Position numbers and translations under genes: made by a program. A stretch of DNA of 64,000 bases from Bacillota bacterium (lineage in GTDB: Bacteria > Bacillota_I > Bacilli_A > RF39 > UBA660), in assembly GCA_023460995.1 (NCBI GenBank), contig JAEWOE010000006.1, forward strand, positions 558,001 through 622,000, read 5' to 3'. Shown piece by piece: positions 50,676 to 60,561 of this stretch (position 1 is its first letter; each line of letters starts with the position of its first letter). A model generated the notes under the pieces. That model was given only the letters and a program-made list of their open reading frames with translations, was not told the origin of the DNA and did not search any database.

Positions 50676-51016
50676 AATTGCAGGCCCCTTTCTTTTATAA
50701 TACAATTATATCTTTTATTGTTATTATATACAATTACTTTTTCTTTCGAAAGTGTAAACGAAGCGTAAAATTTTGTGTAAAATATGGCTAAAAATTGACA
50801 CAAATGACAGATTTTAAGGCCGTTTTGGACATATTTTATAAGGAAAATAAAGGTAAACTATACACTTGAAAATTCTTATAATATTCATTTTTTTTTAATA
50901 TAATTTAAATAGCCAGTTGTATGAATAAATACTATATTGGATAATCATTATATTAAAACATAATATACTAGTTCTTAATAATTTATCTTACAATCGCTAT
51001 TTTTTAGAATTTAATC
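50676..51016. other. Intergenic region between the fibre locus and the TetR operon
   Basis: About 340 AT-rich bases holding the promoter region of the minus-strand TasA-like gene. No ORF with an RBS, no repeat and no RNA structure stood out. Confidence 0.5.
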
Positions 51017-51045
51017 TTGACCTGACAAGTTGTCAATGCTATAAT
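51017..51045 (+). promoter_or_regulatory. TetR-operon promoter with palindromic operator in the spacer
   Basis: TTGACC (51017-51022), 17-base spacer, TATAAT (51040-51045). TGACA-AGT-TGTCA (51023-51035) is a perfect inverted repeat lying between the hexamers, the classic position for autoregulation by the TetR protein encoded next. Confidence 0.8.
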
Positions 51046-51074
51046 GAAATGGTTGCTATTGAGGAGATGGTGTT

Positions 51075-51686
51075 ATGCCAACAAATGCTTTTTTTAAATT
51101 ACCTGAAGAAAAAAGAATTAAATTAATCGAAGCTGCAAAAACAGAGTTTTCAAAAAATCTTTTTGAAGATGCTTCAATTAATCAGATCATCAAAGATATA
51201 AATATGCCTAGAGGTAGTTTTTATTTATATTTTGAAAATAAGGAAGATATATACAATTATATATTTACCTTCTATAAAGATAGTTTAATTAAAAATTTTG
51301 TTGATATTTTAAAAGAAAATAATGGTTGCATTTTTGATTCATATATAAAGCTTTACGATATTGTTACAGATATAAAAGATTCAAAAATTAATCTTTTAAT
51401 GAATAATTTCTTTTTCAACATGAATTCAAAAAGGTTAGAACATTCTTTACCAAGAAAAGACTGTAAGAAAAGAAATGATGAGTTAATTATACAAAATATT
51501 AATAAGGATACACTAAATATAGATGAAGATGATATATATGTATTAATTAGTATTCTAATGCCATTATTCTTCCATAATGTCGCGCACACATTCAGATATC
51601 CCGAGCAAAAAAATAGAATAAAAGAACATTATATTAGGCAAATTAATATAATAAAAAAAGGTATAGAAAGTGAGAAAATATGTTAA
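51075..51686 (+). CDS. TetR/AcrR-family transcriptional regulator
   Basis: 203 residues. The N-terminal TetR HTH is clear (RIKLIEAAKTEFSKN, then ASINQIIKDINMPRGSFYLY, FENKEDIYNYIF). The C-terminal ligand-binding part is helical and not assignable to a subgroup. It is the first gene of an operon with two ABC half-transporters and overlaps the first by 7 bases. A TGACA-AGT-TGTCA operator lies within its own promoter, so it probably represses the operon until an exported compound binds. Confidence 0.92.
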   Translation: MPTNAFFKLPEEKRIKLIEAAKTEFSKNLFEDASINQIIKDINMPRGSFYLYFENKEDIYNYIFTFYKDSLIKNFVDILKENNGCIFDSYIKLYDIVTDIKDSKINLLMNNFFFNMNSKRLEHSLPRKDCKKRNDELIIQNINKDTLNIDEDDIYVLISILMPLFFHNVAHTFRYPEQKNRIKEHYIRQINIIKKGIESEKIC

Positions 51687-53884
51687 AATTATTTAAATAT
51701 TTAAAGTCTTCAATAATATCAATTATTTTTATAATTCTTTTACTTGTAACACAAGCACTTTGTGATCTTGCATTACCAGATTATACTTCTAAAATAGTAA
51801 ATGTTGGTATTCAGCAAAATGGTATTGAAAATGCTGCTGCTACAGTAATTTCAGCAAGTAAATTTAATAATATATCATTATTTTTGTCAGATGACGAAAA
51901 AGATTATATAAATGATTATTATGATTTATTAACTACAGAAGATTTTGATAATTATGAGGATAAATATCCTTTGTTGGAAACAGAAGACTTATACAAATTA
52001 AACACTAAAAATGAAGATGTGAAAGAGAAAATAAGTGATATTTTATCATTGCCACTTATGATTGATTATATGGTTTTATCTGGTAAAGCAGCAGAATATG
52101 GCTTTAGTGTTCCAGCTAACGGAGATTTCTATTCATCTTTGAAATACATGACAGCTGATCAAATAGAAGCCATACTTGTTAATGTTAATAAATCTTTAGA
52201 ACAAATGCCAGAAACAATTGTTACTAGTACGGCCATTATGTCTATTAAAGATGAGTATGAACATATTGGTATTAATACAGGTAACTTACAAACTAATTAT
52301 ATATTAATTAGCGGAGCTAAAATGTTAGGCATAGCATTATTAATTATGCTTATAGCTATAATAATTGGTTTACTAGGATCACGTTTAGCAGCAAAACTTG
52401 CTATGACTTTAAGAAATAAAGTATTCACTAAGGTAGTAGGTTTTTCTAAAACTGAAATTAAAAACTACGGTACTGCTTCATTAATAACAAGAACTACTAA
52501 TGATATTCAACAAGTACAACAAATAATAGTTATGCTTATGAGAGTAGTATTCTATGCTCCAATTATAGCAGTAGGTGGTATTATTAAAACAACTAATACT
52601 TCTGGTTCAATGGGATGGATTATTGCTTCTGCTGTAGCTGCTTTATTAATTATTATTACTGGGTTATTTACTATTGTTATGCCTAAGTTTAAGAAAATAC
52701 AATTACTAATTGATAAGTTAAACTTAGTAACTAGAGAAATACTAACTGGTATTCCAGTAATACGTGCTTTTCATAATGAAAAACATGAAGAAAAAAGATT
52801 TGATGACGCCAACTCTTCTTTAAACAAAGTAAACTTATTTGTTAATAGAACAATGGCTCTTATGATGCCAATTATGGTACTTCTTATGAATGTAGTATGT
52901 GTTGCTATTGTTTGGAAAGGCGCATACGGTATAAATGATGGAGTAATGCAAGTTGGAGATATGATGGCTTATATCCAATATAGTATGCAAATAATAATGG
53001 CATTCTTATTTATTGGTATGATGAGTATTATGCTTCCAAGAGCAAGTGTTTCAGCTAATAGGATAGTTGAAATAATTAATGCAGAGCCATCAATTAAAGA
53101 TAATGAAAATATAAAGAAATTTGATAGTTCTAAAAAAGGATTAGTTGAATTTAAAAAAGTTAGTTTTAGATATCCAGATGCTAATGAAGATGTTATTACT
53201 GATATCGATTTTGTTTCTAAACCAGGAACAACAACAGCGTTTATTGGTTCTACTGGTAGTGGAAAATCTACATTAATTAATTTAATACCTAGATTTTATG
53301 ATGTTACTGAAGGTTCTATATTAATTGATGGCGTAAACATAAAAGATGTGTCTACTAAAGCTCTAAGAGCAAAAATAGGTTATGTACCACAAAAAGGTAT
53401 GCTATTTAGTGGTGATGTTGAAAGCAATATAAAATATGGTGATTCTAAAATCACTAATAAAAAAATGAAAGATGCAGCTGCTATAGCACAAGCTAGTGAT
53501 TTTATTGAAAATTTAGATGGCGGTTATGAGGCACCAATATCACAAGGTGGTACGAATGTATCGGGTGGACAAAGACAAAGATTATCTATAGCGAGAGCTA
53601 TCGCAATTAATCCAGATATATATATATTTGATGATAGTTTTTCTGCTCTTGATTTAAAAACAGATGCAAAAGTACGAAGTGAATTAACTAAAGTTACTAA
53701 GGATAAAACAGTGTTTATAGTAGCACAAAGAATTAGTACTATTTTAAATGCTGATCAAATAATTGTCCTTGATGAAGGCAAAGTTGTTGGTATTGGAAAT
53801 CATAAAAAACTAATGGAAACTTGTGATGTATATAGAGAAATAGCTCTATCACAACTTAGTGAGGAGGAATTATCTAATGTCTAA
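51680..53884 (+). CDS. ABC exporter half-transporter (heterodimer subunit A)
   Basis: 734 residues: an exporter-type membrane domain (six helices) with a large extracellular insertion between TM1 and TM2 (residues about 35-205), then a nucleotide-binding domain. Walker A is GSTGSGKST near residue 530, the signature is VSGGQRQR, and Walker B is IYIFDDSFSALD, where the usual catalytic Glu after Walker B is replaced by Asp. This non-canonical site is typical of one half of heterodimeric exporters such as BmrCD-like pairs. It overlaps the second subunit by 8 bases. Confidence 0.9.
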   Translation: MLKLFKYLKSSIISIIFIILLLVTQALCDLALPDYTSKIVNVGIQQNGIENAAATVISASKFNNISLFLSDDEKDYINDYYDLLTTEDFDNYEDKYPLLETEDLYKLNTKNEDVKEKISDILSLPLMIDYMVLSGKAAEYGFSVPANGDFYSSLKYMTADQIEAILVNVNKSLEQMPETIVTSTAIMSIKDEYEHIGINTGNLQTNYILISGAKMLGIALLIMLIAIIIGLLGSRLAAKLAMTLRNKVFTKVVGFSKTEIKNYGTASLITRTTNDIQQVQQIIVMLMRVVFYAPIIAVGGIIKTTNTSGSMGWIIASAVAALLIIITGLFTIVMPKFKKIQLLIDKLNLVTREILTGIPVIRAFHNEKHEEKRFDDANSSLNKVNLFVNRTMALMMPIMVLLMNVVCVAIVWKGAYGINDGVMQVGDMMAYIQYSMQIIMAFLFIGMMSIMLPRASVSANRIVEIINAEPSIKDNENIKKFDSSKKGLVEFKKVSFRYPDANEDVITDIDFVSKPGTTTAFIGSTGSGKSTLINLIPRFYDVTEGSILIDGVNIKDVSTKALRAKIGYVPQKGMLFSGDVESNIKYGDSKITNKKMKDAAAIAQASDFIENLDGGYEAPISQGGTNVSGGQRQRLSIARAIAINPDIYIFDDSFSALDLKTDAKVRSELTKVTKDKTVFIVAQRISTILNADQIIVLDEGKVVGIGNHKKLMETCDVYREIALSQLSEEELSNV

Positions 53885-55727
53885 CGAAAAAAGTAAACAA
53901 AAAGGTGGTCCAATGGGCGGCCCTATGGCTGGTATGCAAAGTGTTGTAGAAAAACCAAAAAACTTTAAAGAATCATTTAATAAACTTGTTAATTATATGA
54001 AGAAATATAAAGCAAGTATCTTTATAGTAGTCATATTCTCAATATTAAGTACTATTTTTTCAATAGTTGGACCTGATATTTTAGGAGATGTAGTAACTGA
54101 AATATACACAGGACTAGTAGCTAAAATAAGTGGTACAGGAGAAATGGACTTTAATTTAATTAATAAAATTTTATTGTTATTATTTGGATTATATGTTCTA
54201 AGTGCATTCTTTTCTTATATTCAAGGATATATAATGAATTCAATTTCTTGTAAAGTATCATATGAATTAAGAAAGGACTTAAGTCAAAAAATTAACAAAT
54301 TACCAATGAAGTATTTTGATAAAAAAACACATGGTGAAGTTTTATCAAGAATAACTAATGATGTAGATACATTATCACAGAACTTATCACAAAGTTTGAG
54401 TCAAATTATTACAAGTGTAGCAACAATTATAGGTGTACTTGTAATGATGATAAAGATAAGTGGTTCTATGACAATAGCTACTTTGCTTATATTACCAATT
54501 TCATTAGGTGGTATAATATTTATTGTATCAAAATCTCAAAAATACTTTAAAGAACAACAAGAGTTTTTAGGTGAAGTTAATGGTATTGTTGAAGAAGTTT
54601 ATGGAGGACACGATGTTGTAAAAGCTTTTAATGGTGAAGAAAAAGCTTTAGAACAGTTTGATGAATGTAATACTAAATTATTTAGTTCTGCATGGAAAAG
54701 TCAGTTTTTATCAGGTATTATGTGGCCTCTTATGAGTTTTGTAGGTAATATTAGTTATGTAATGGTTTCTATATTAGGTGGTTACTTAGCAGTTAAGAAT
54801 AAAATAACTGTAGGTAATATTGTTTCTTTTACACAATATGTTAGAAACTTTAATCAACCAATTGCCCAACTTGCTCAAATATCAAGTATGATACAGTCTA
54901 CTGTAGCTGCTGCTGAAAGAGTATTTGAGTTCTTAAATGAACCAGAAGAAGTAAAAGATATTAAAGAATCTGTATCTACTGAAAATGTAAAAGGTAATAT
55001 AGAATTTGAACATGTTGGTTTTGGTTATAATGAAAATCAACCAATTATTAATGATTTTAGTGCAAAAATAAAATCTGGTCAAAAGATTGCGATAGTAGGT
55101 CCTACTGGAGCAGGTAAAACAACTATGGTAAAATTACTTATGAGATTTTACGATATAAATAGTGGTAAAATTATTGTAGATGGTCATGATATAAGAGATT
55201 ATAAGCGTGGAGAACTAAGAAGTCAGTTTGGTATGGTTTTACAAGATACATGGCTTTATAGTGGTACTATAGCTGATAATATTAGATATGGTAAACTAGA
55301 CGCAAGTATTGAAGAAGTAAAAGATGCTTGTCGTGCAGCAAGTGTTCATCACTTTATTAAAACTCTTCCTGACACATATGACATGATTTTAAATGAAGAA
55401 AGTGATAATATATCACAAGGACAAAAACAACTTCTTACAATCGCAAGAGTTATACTAGCTGATCCTAAAATACTAATTTTAGATGAAGCAACAAGTAGTG
55501 TAGATACTAGAACTGAAATCCTAATTCAAAAAGCAATGGATAAACTTATGGAGGGAAGAACTAGTTTCGTTATAGCTCATCGTTTATCAACAATAAAAAA
55601 TGCTGATTTAATATTAGTAATGGATAAAGGTGATATAGTTGAAACAGGAACGCATAATGATTTACTTGAAAAAGGTGGATTTTATGCAAATCTATATAAC
55701 TCTCAATTTGAAGAAACAGAAATATAA
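53877..55727 (+). CDS. ABC exporter half-transporter (heterodimer subunit B)
   Basis: About 616 residues from the ATG at 53877; the ORF could extend to GTG 53859, but that stretch contains the RBS GAGGAGG. A Gly/Met-rich N-terminus (GGPMGGPMAGMQ) precedes six membrane helices. Walker A is GPTGAGKTT, the signature is a variant ISQGQKQ, and Walker B is ILILDEATSSVD with the catalytic Glu. Together with the preceding subunit it forms a multidrug or lipid exporter regulated by the TetR protein. Confidence 0.9.
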   Translation: MSNEKSKQKGGPMGGPMAGMQSVVEKPKNFKESFNKLVNYMKKYKASIFIVVIFSILSTIFSIVGPDILGDVVTEIYTGLVAKISGTGEMDFNLINKILLLLFGLYVLSAFFSYIQGYIMNSISCKVSYELRKDLSQKINKLPMKYFDKKTHGEVLSRITNDVDTLSQNLSQSLSQIITSVATIIGVLVMMIKISGSMTIATLLILPISLGGIIFIVSKSQKYFKEQQEFLGEVNGIVEEVYGGHDVVKAFNGEEKALEQFDECNTKLFSSAWKSQFLSGIMWPLMSFVGNISYVMVSILGGYLAVKNKITVGNIVSFTQYVRNFNQPIAQLAQISSMIQSTVAAAERVFEFLNEPEEVKDIKESVSTENVKGNIEFEHVGFGYNENQPIINDFSAKIKSGQKIAIVGPTGAGKTTMVKLLMRFYDINSGKIIVDGHDIRDYKRGELRSQFGMVLQDTWLYSGTIADNIRYGKLDASIEEVKDACRAASVHHFIKTLPDTYDMILNEESDNISQGQKQLLTIARVILADPKILILDEATSSVDTRTEILIQKAMDKLMEGRTSFVIAHRLSTIKNADLILVMDKGDIVETGTHNDLLEKGGFYANLYNSQFEETEI

Positions 55728-55750
55728 GATAATATCTTATATTTTTTTTT
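55722..55750 (+). terminator. Terminator of the TetR-ABC operon
   Basis: ATATAAGAT and ATCTTATAT form a perfect 9-bp stem (loop AAT) across the stop codon, followed by T residues. Confidence 0.82.
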
Positions 55751-55790
55751 ATATAGTGATATAATTATTATAAAGAAGGTAGGTTTTTGT

Positions 55791-58058
55791 ATGCGTGAAA
55801 AATTCAGGTTTTGTGGAGTATTAAATTTTATTTTTATAGCTTTAAGTGTCCTATATAACTTTAGTAGTTTTGGTCTTATTAGAAGCATAGTTTTATTAAT
55901 TACAGGAATGTATTTATATAACTTAGCTAATAAAAATGACGATGAAATTAAAAGAGATAAATCTGTAATATTAATTATTGGAATATTATTATTATTTGCT
56001 AATCCAATTTCAGCAGTAGTTTTACTTCTTGCAGTTGATAAAATAAATTTATTAAGTGGTAATGATTATCGTGGTTCACCAAAAACTGTGATAAATAGAG
56101 AAACGTTAGATCCAGAAAAAAGAAAACTAGACATTTTATTAAAACTTGGTGTATTTATGGTAATATTAGCTGGTTTTATTTTTGCCAGCACTTCTTGGAA
56201 TGGTATACCAGATATAATAAAAACACTATCACTTGTAGTTGGTGCTTCATTGTTCTTTGGACTATCATATTTATGTGAAGAAACTTTTGATTTAAAAAGA
56301 TCTTCAATTGTTTATTATTTACTTGGCATATGTTTTGTTTGGTGTTCTTATTATTCAGTGGGATATTTTGGTATATTTGGTGAATATCTTTCAACTGAGG
56401 GATTAGGAGCGAGTCTATATTGCTCTTCTAATGCATTATTAATATCTTTCTTATTATATATATCATATAAAAAATATAATAATGCTAATTTAATTACCCC
56501 AACATATTTAACACTAATAGTCGCAATAATTTACTTATTTAATTATTTTAAACTTGAACTAGGTATTAACTTATTAATAATAAATTTAGTTTTACTAATA
56601 TTAAATATAGTTCCAAAAGATAAAATAAAGAAATTCATTGGTATTAAAAAGTTCACTTTGTTAGCAACTTATATAATAGGATTATTTACTATTGGTAGTT
56701 ATGCTCAAATAAGTAATGTTTCTATCATATTAAATAGTGTAATATTAATATCATCATTATTATTTATAACTACTAAAGAAAAAGATAGTAAATTATCTTT
56801 CTTAAATGGTTTAATTGTAAATATGATAATTTATTTAGGAAGTTACTCTCTTAACTATGGATATTACTTTATAATAATAACTATAATAGCTGTAATTTCT
56901 GTATTATATAGCATTCTTATGTATACAAAATTTTTACTAAAATATAAAGAGTTTGCAAAAACATTCATAATATTAGCGAATATATTAATGCTTATAGCTT
57001 TCATAACAAATATTGAAATATCTTATATGCCTAATCTTACATTGTCTTACATGGCAAATGGCGATGCATATACAATAATAGGATGTGCAATAATGATATT
57101 TATGACATCAATGATATATCAGATGCTTATGAAAAGTGATGACAAATTAAAATATGAATATTATTTAACTCCTATTAAAGTTGGACCTGTTATATTAGCA
57201 GTAGGCCTATGTATATTAAACTTTACTGCAGTTCAAATACTAATTCTTGCAGCTTTTATTTATGGCTTAATGGCTTATTTTTCAAAGAAAACAGCTATAA
57301 ATGAAGAAAATATAATTATCACTTTAATTCTTCTTTTCTTAGCAGCTTTCACAAATTATACTGATAAAGAATATATTTCTGAAATGATTATTGTATTAAT
57401 GACAGTAGGGACATATTTCTATGCCTCTAAATCTAAAATATCAATTTTAAAACAAGTTAAAACTCCGTTATTAATATTTATGCTTTCAGTTATTTATTTA
57501 ACATTTAGTAGAAGTTTCTTCTCATATAGTGAAGCATATCTTTCGCTAATATCATTACTATCATTTATAGGTATAATGATATTTACAAGAAAAGATAAAG
57601 TATCCTATGTTATAACAGGATATGCACTTCTTTTTCCAATTACTAATATAATTGATAAAGTTGTTATAGATAAAGACTTTTCGCTTATTTTAACATTTAC
57701 ACTAGTTTTTTATATGACATATTTAACTTGTAAGAATGTTATAAAAGATAAAAATAAAGCAAGTTTACTAGCTACAATAATATCAGTAATAGCATTACTA
57801 ATAATAATATTTAGTAATAGTGTCATAACAGGACTATATGCTGGTTTAGTATCATTAGTACTAATACTAATTGGTTTAATAGATGATGACTATCGTAATC
57901 TATTTGTAACAGGTATTTGTTTTACTATTATAAATATATTATATCAACTAAGAAATATATGGCAGGTAATTCCATCGTGGTTATACTTATTATTTATAGG
58001 TTTAGCTTTGATTGGAGTGGTTACTTATAAAGAGATAAAAAGAGGAAGTAAAAAATAA
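55791..58058 (+). CDS. Large polytopic membrane protein (DUF2157-like)
   Basis: 755 residues with about 20 predicted membrane helices and almost no soluble domain. The region around residues 110-185 (LLKLGVFMVILAGFIFASTS, then GASLFFGLSYLCEE) resembles the DUF2157 type, whose members are of unknown function. A short soluble loop (DYRGSPKTVINRETLDPEKR) near residue 95-112 precedes it. It is monocistronic, with RBS GAAGGTAGG and its own terminator. No transporter signature is recognisable. Confidence 0.68.
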   Translation: MREKFRFCGVLNFIFIALSVLYNFSSFGLIRSIVLLITGMYLYNLANKNDDEIKRDKSVILIIGILLLFANPISAVVLLLAVDKINLLSGNDYRGSPKTVINRETLDPEKRKLDILLKLGVFMVILAGFIFASTSWNGIPDIIKTLSLVVGASLFFGLSYLCEETFDLKRSSIVYYLLGICFVWCSYYSVGYFGIFGEYLSTEGLGASLYCSSNALLISFLLYISYKKYNNANLITPTYLTLIVAIIYLFNYFKLELGINLLIINLVLLILNIVPKDKIKKFIGIKKFTLLATYIIGLFTIGSYAQISNVSIILNSVILISSLLFITTKEKDSKLSFLNGLIVNMIIYLGSYSLNYGYYFIIITIIAVISVLYSILMYTKFLLKYKEFAKTFIILANILMLIAFITNIEISYMPNLTLSYMANGDAYTIIGCAIMIFMTSMIYQMLMKSDDKLKYEYYLTPIKVGPVILAVGLCILNFTAVQILILAAFIYGLMAYFSKKTAINEENIIITLILLFLAAFTNYTDKEYISEMIIVLMTVGTYFYASKSKISILKQVKTPLLIFMLSVIYLTFSRSFFSYSEAYLSLISLLSFIGIMIFTRKDKVSYVITGYALLFPITNIIDKVVIDKDFSLILTFTLVFYMTYLTCKNVIKDKNKASLLATIISVIALLIIIFSNSVITGLYAGLVSLVLILIGLIDDDYRNLFVTGICFTIINILYQLRNIWQVIPSWLYLLFIGLALIGVVTYKEIKRGSKK

Positions 58059-58070
58059 TTACTTCTTTTT
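58045..58070 (+). terminator. Terminator of the polytopic membrane protein gene
   Basis: GAAGTAA pairs with TTACTTC across the stop codon, followed by a T run. Confidence 0.75.
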
Positions 58071-58143
58071 TTTGTTTCATGTGTTTAAAAGACAAAATAT
58101 TTATCATAATAGTCATAGAATAATACTAGAGGAGATGATTATT

Positions 58144-60456
58144 ATGTTTGGAAATTTTTCAGAAGAAGCAAGAGTAGTAATAGTTGCAGCAAAAGAAGAA
58201 ATGAGTAATTTAAAACATCCTTATATAGGAAGTGAACACCTTTTACTTGCTATATTAAGGGGTAAAAATAATGTAAGCAAAAAATTAATGGAATATAATA
58301 TAAATTATGAAAATGTCAAAAAAGAAATAATTAATATAATAGGCATGGGCAGTAAACAAAGTGAATGGTTTTTATATACTCCTATGCTAAGAAGAATTAT
58401 AGAGAACTCTATTGTTGATAGTAAAGATTCAAATAGTGAGGTTATGATAGAACATTTATTTCTTAATTTACTTGACGAAGGAGAAGGTATCGCAATAAGA
58501 ATACTTCTTTCTATGGAAGTAGATATAGATAGTTTATATAAAGAATTCTACATAAATAAAGCAGATAAAAAGAAAAAGACTAAGAAATTATTATTAGAAG
58601 AAATAGGAATTGATTTAAATAAGAAAGCTGAAAATAATGAATTAGATCCTGTAATAGGTAGAGAAGAAGAACTTAATAGGATTATTGAAATACTAATGCG
58701 TAGAACTAAAAATAATCCACTGTTAATTGGAGATGCAGGTGTTGGAAAAACTGCCATTGTCGAAGAATTAAGTAGTCGCATAGCGAAAAAACAAGTACCT
58801 AATAGTCTTAAAAGTAAAAGAATAATTAGTGTTGATATGGCAAGTACTGTAGCTGGAACCAAGTATCGTGGAGAATTTGAGGAACGTCTTAAGAAAATAT
58901 TAAAGGAAGTTGAAGATAATGAAGAAATAATTTTATTTATCGATGAAATTCATACTTTAGTAGGCGCTGGAGGTGCAGAAGGCGCAATTGATGCTTCAAA
59001 CATATTTAAACCATCTCTCGCTCGAAATAAACTTAAATGTATTGGTGCGACAACAACCGACGAATATAAAAAGTATATTGAAAATGATGCTGCTCTTGAA
59101 AGAAGATTTCAAAAAGTGTTTATAGAACCACCAAATAGAGAAGAAACAAAACAGATACTATTAAAATTAAAACCTATATATGAAAATTATCATATGGTTA
59201 AATTAAATGATGACATAATTGAATTAATAATAGAACTATCTGAAAAATACATTTATGATCGTAAACAACCTGACAAAGCAATAGACATTCTTGATGAAGT
59301 TTGTGCTAAAGCAAGTATAAAAGAAAATAAATTAATTAAAGAATATAATGACTTATTATTAAAGGTTGAAACAATTAAGCTAAATAAAAGAAAAAGTATT
59401 CTTGATGATAACTATGTTTTAGCTAAAGAATTAAAAAATGAAGAAAACTTAATTCAGGATAAAGTTAATTTAATAGAGTTAAAACTTAATAAGAAGAAAG
59501 TATTAAATAAAGTAACTAGTGAAGATGTAGCTAAAGTCATTTCAACTCGAAGTAAAATTCCTGTTTATGAAGTTACTTCTACTGACATTAAAAATGTCAA
59601 TAAGTTAGAAACTAAATTAAAAGAAACAATTATAGGTCAAAAATACGCAATTGACCAAATTGTTAAGATAGGAAAGAGAATTAAACTTGGATTGAAAGAA
59701 GATAATAGATGCTATTCATTCTTGTTTTCAGGCCCATCAGGCGTTGGAAAAACCTATCTGGCTTCATTATTTGGCGAATTTATGGTTGGTAAAAGAAATA
59801 CCATTAAATTAGATATGAGTGAATATAGAGAACCACACTCAATAAGTAAAATAGTAGGAGCTCCTCCAGGATATGTTGGATATAGTGATAATCATAACAT
59901 ACTTGAAGATATAAGAAATAAACCTAATACTGTACTAATATTAGATGAAATAGAAAAAGCTCATAATGATGTACTAAATCTATTTTTCCAAATATTAGAG
60001 GATAGTAAAATAAAAGACGCAATGGGTAGAGAAGTATTATTTAATAATGTAATTATTATTATGACTACTAATGTAGGATTTGAAAATAATCCAATTGGTT
60101 TTGTCAAAGAAGATAGTAATTTAGTAAGTAAGCAAAAAGAATCATTTTCTACAGCCTTCATTAATCGTATAGATGACACAATATCATTTAACTATTTAAA
60201 TAGAAGCGATATAGTAAAAATAGTTACTGAAAAGTTACAAAAAATAAAACTAAAATATTTAAAAAAACAAATAATTGTTGAATATAACAAGAAAATTATT
60301 GATGAAATAATAGAAAAATCTAACTTTAAAGATTTTGGTGCCCGTAAGATAGATAAAATAATTCGTGATGTTTATGAAAATATTATAATAAGTGAAGTTA
60401 TAAATGGTAATAATAAAATCAACATAAATTCGATAGAAAATTATACATGTGTGTAG
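58144..60456 (+). CDS. clpC: ClpC-type AAA+ unfoldase
   Basis: About 770 residues from ATG 58144 (GAGGAGATG RBS); the longer ORF from 58072 has no RBS. The Clp N domain is at residues 1-145. AAA-1 has Walker A GDAGVGKTA and Walker B ILFIDEIHTLVGAGGAEGAI. A short middle domain contains a UVR-like segment (DDNYVLAKELKNEENLIQDK). AAA-2 has GPSGVGKTYLA and VLILDEIEKAH. This fits ClpC, which delivers proteins to ClpP. The usual ctsR-mcsA-mcsB genes are not next to it, and the LGF-type ClpP loop is not evident to me. Confidence 0.87.
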   Translation: MFGNFSEEARVVIVAAKEEMSNLKHPYIGSEHLLLAILRGKNNVSKKLMEYNINYENVKKEIINIIGMGSKQSEWFLYTPMLRRIIENSIVDSKDSNSEVMIEHLFLNLLDEGEGIAIRILLSMEVDIDSLYKEFYINKADKKKKTKKLLLEEIGIDLNKKAENNELDPVIGREEELNRIIEILMRRTKNNPLLIGDAGVGKTAIVEELSSRIAKKQVPNSLKSKRIISVDMASTVAGTKYRGEFEERLKKILKEVEDNEEIILFIDEIHTLVGAGGAEGAIDASNIFKPSLARNKLKCIGATTTDEYKKYIENDAALERRFQKVFIEPPNREETKQILLKLKPIYENYHMVKLNDDIIELIIELSEKYIYDRKQPDKAIDILDEVCAKASIKENKLIKEYNDLLLKVETIKLNKRKSILDDNYVLAKELKNEENLIQDKVNLIELKLNKKKVLNKVTSEDVAKVISTRSKIPVYEVTSTDIKNVNKLETKLKETIIGQKYAIDQIVKIGKRIKLGLKEDNRCYSFLFSGPSGVGKTYLASLFGEFMVGKRNTIKLDMSEYREPHSISKIVGAPPGYVGYSDNHNILEDIRNKPNTVLILDEIEKAHNDVLNLFFQILEDSKIKDAMGREVLFNNVIIIMTTNVGFENNPIGFVKEDSNLVSKQKESFSTAFINRIDDTISFNYLNRSDIVKIVTEKLQKIKLKYLKKQIIVEYNKKIIDEIIEKSNFKDFGARKIDKIIRDVYENIIISEVINGNNKININSIENYTCV

Positions 60457-60478
60457 TTATTAATAATATATTTAAAAT

Positions 60479-60501
60479 AATGTGCTTCGCACATTTTTTT
60501 T
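60479..60501 (+). terminator. Terminator of clpC
   Basis: AATGTGC-TTC-GCACATT, a perfect 7-bp stem with a tight TTC loop, followed by T residues. Confidence 0.85.
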
Positions 60502-60561
60502 GGAATTAAAAAAGGAAAAATAACCTTCTTCTTATAACATATAAATAGGGAGGTGAAAAAT

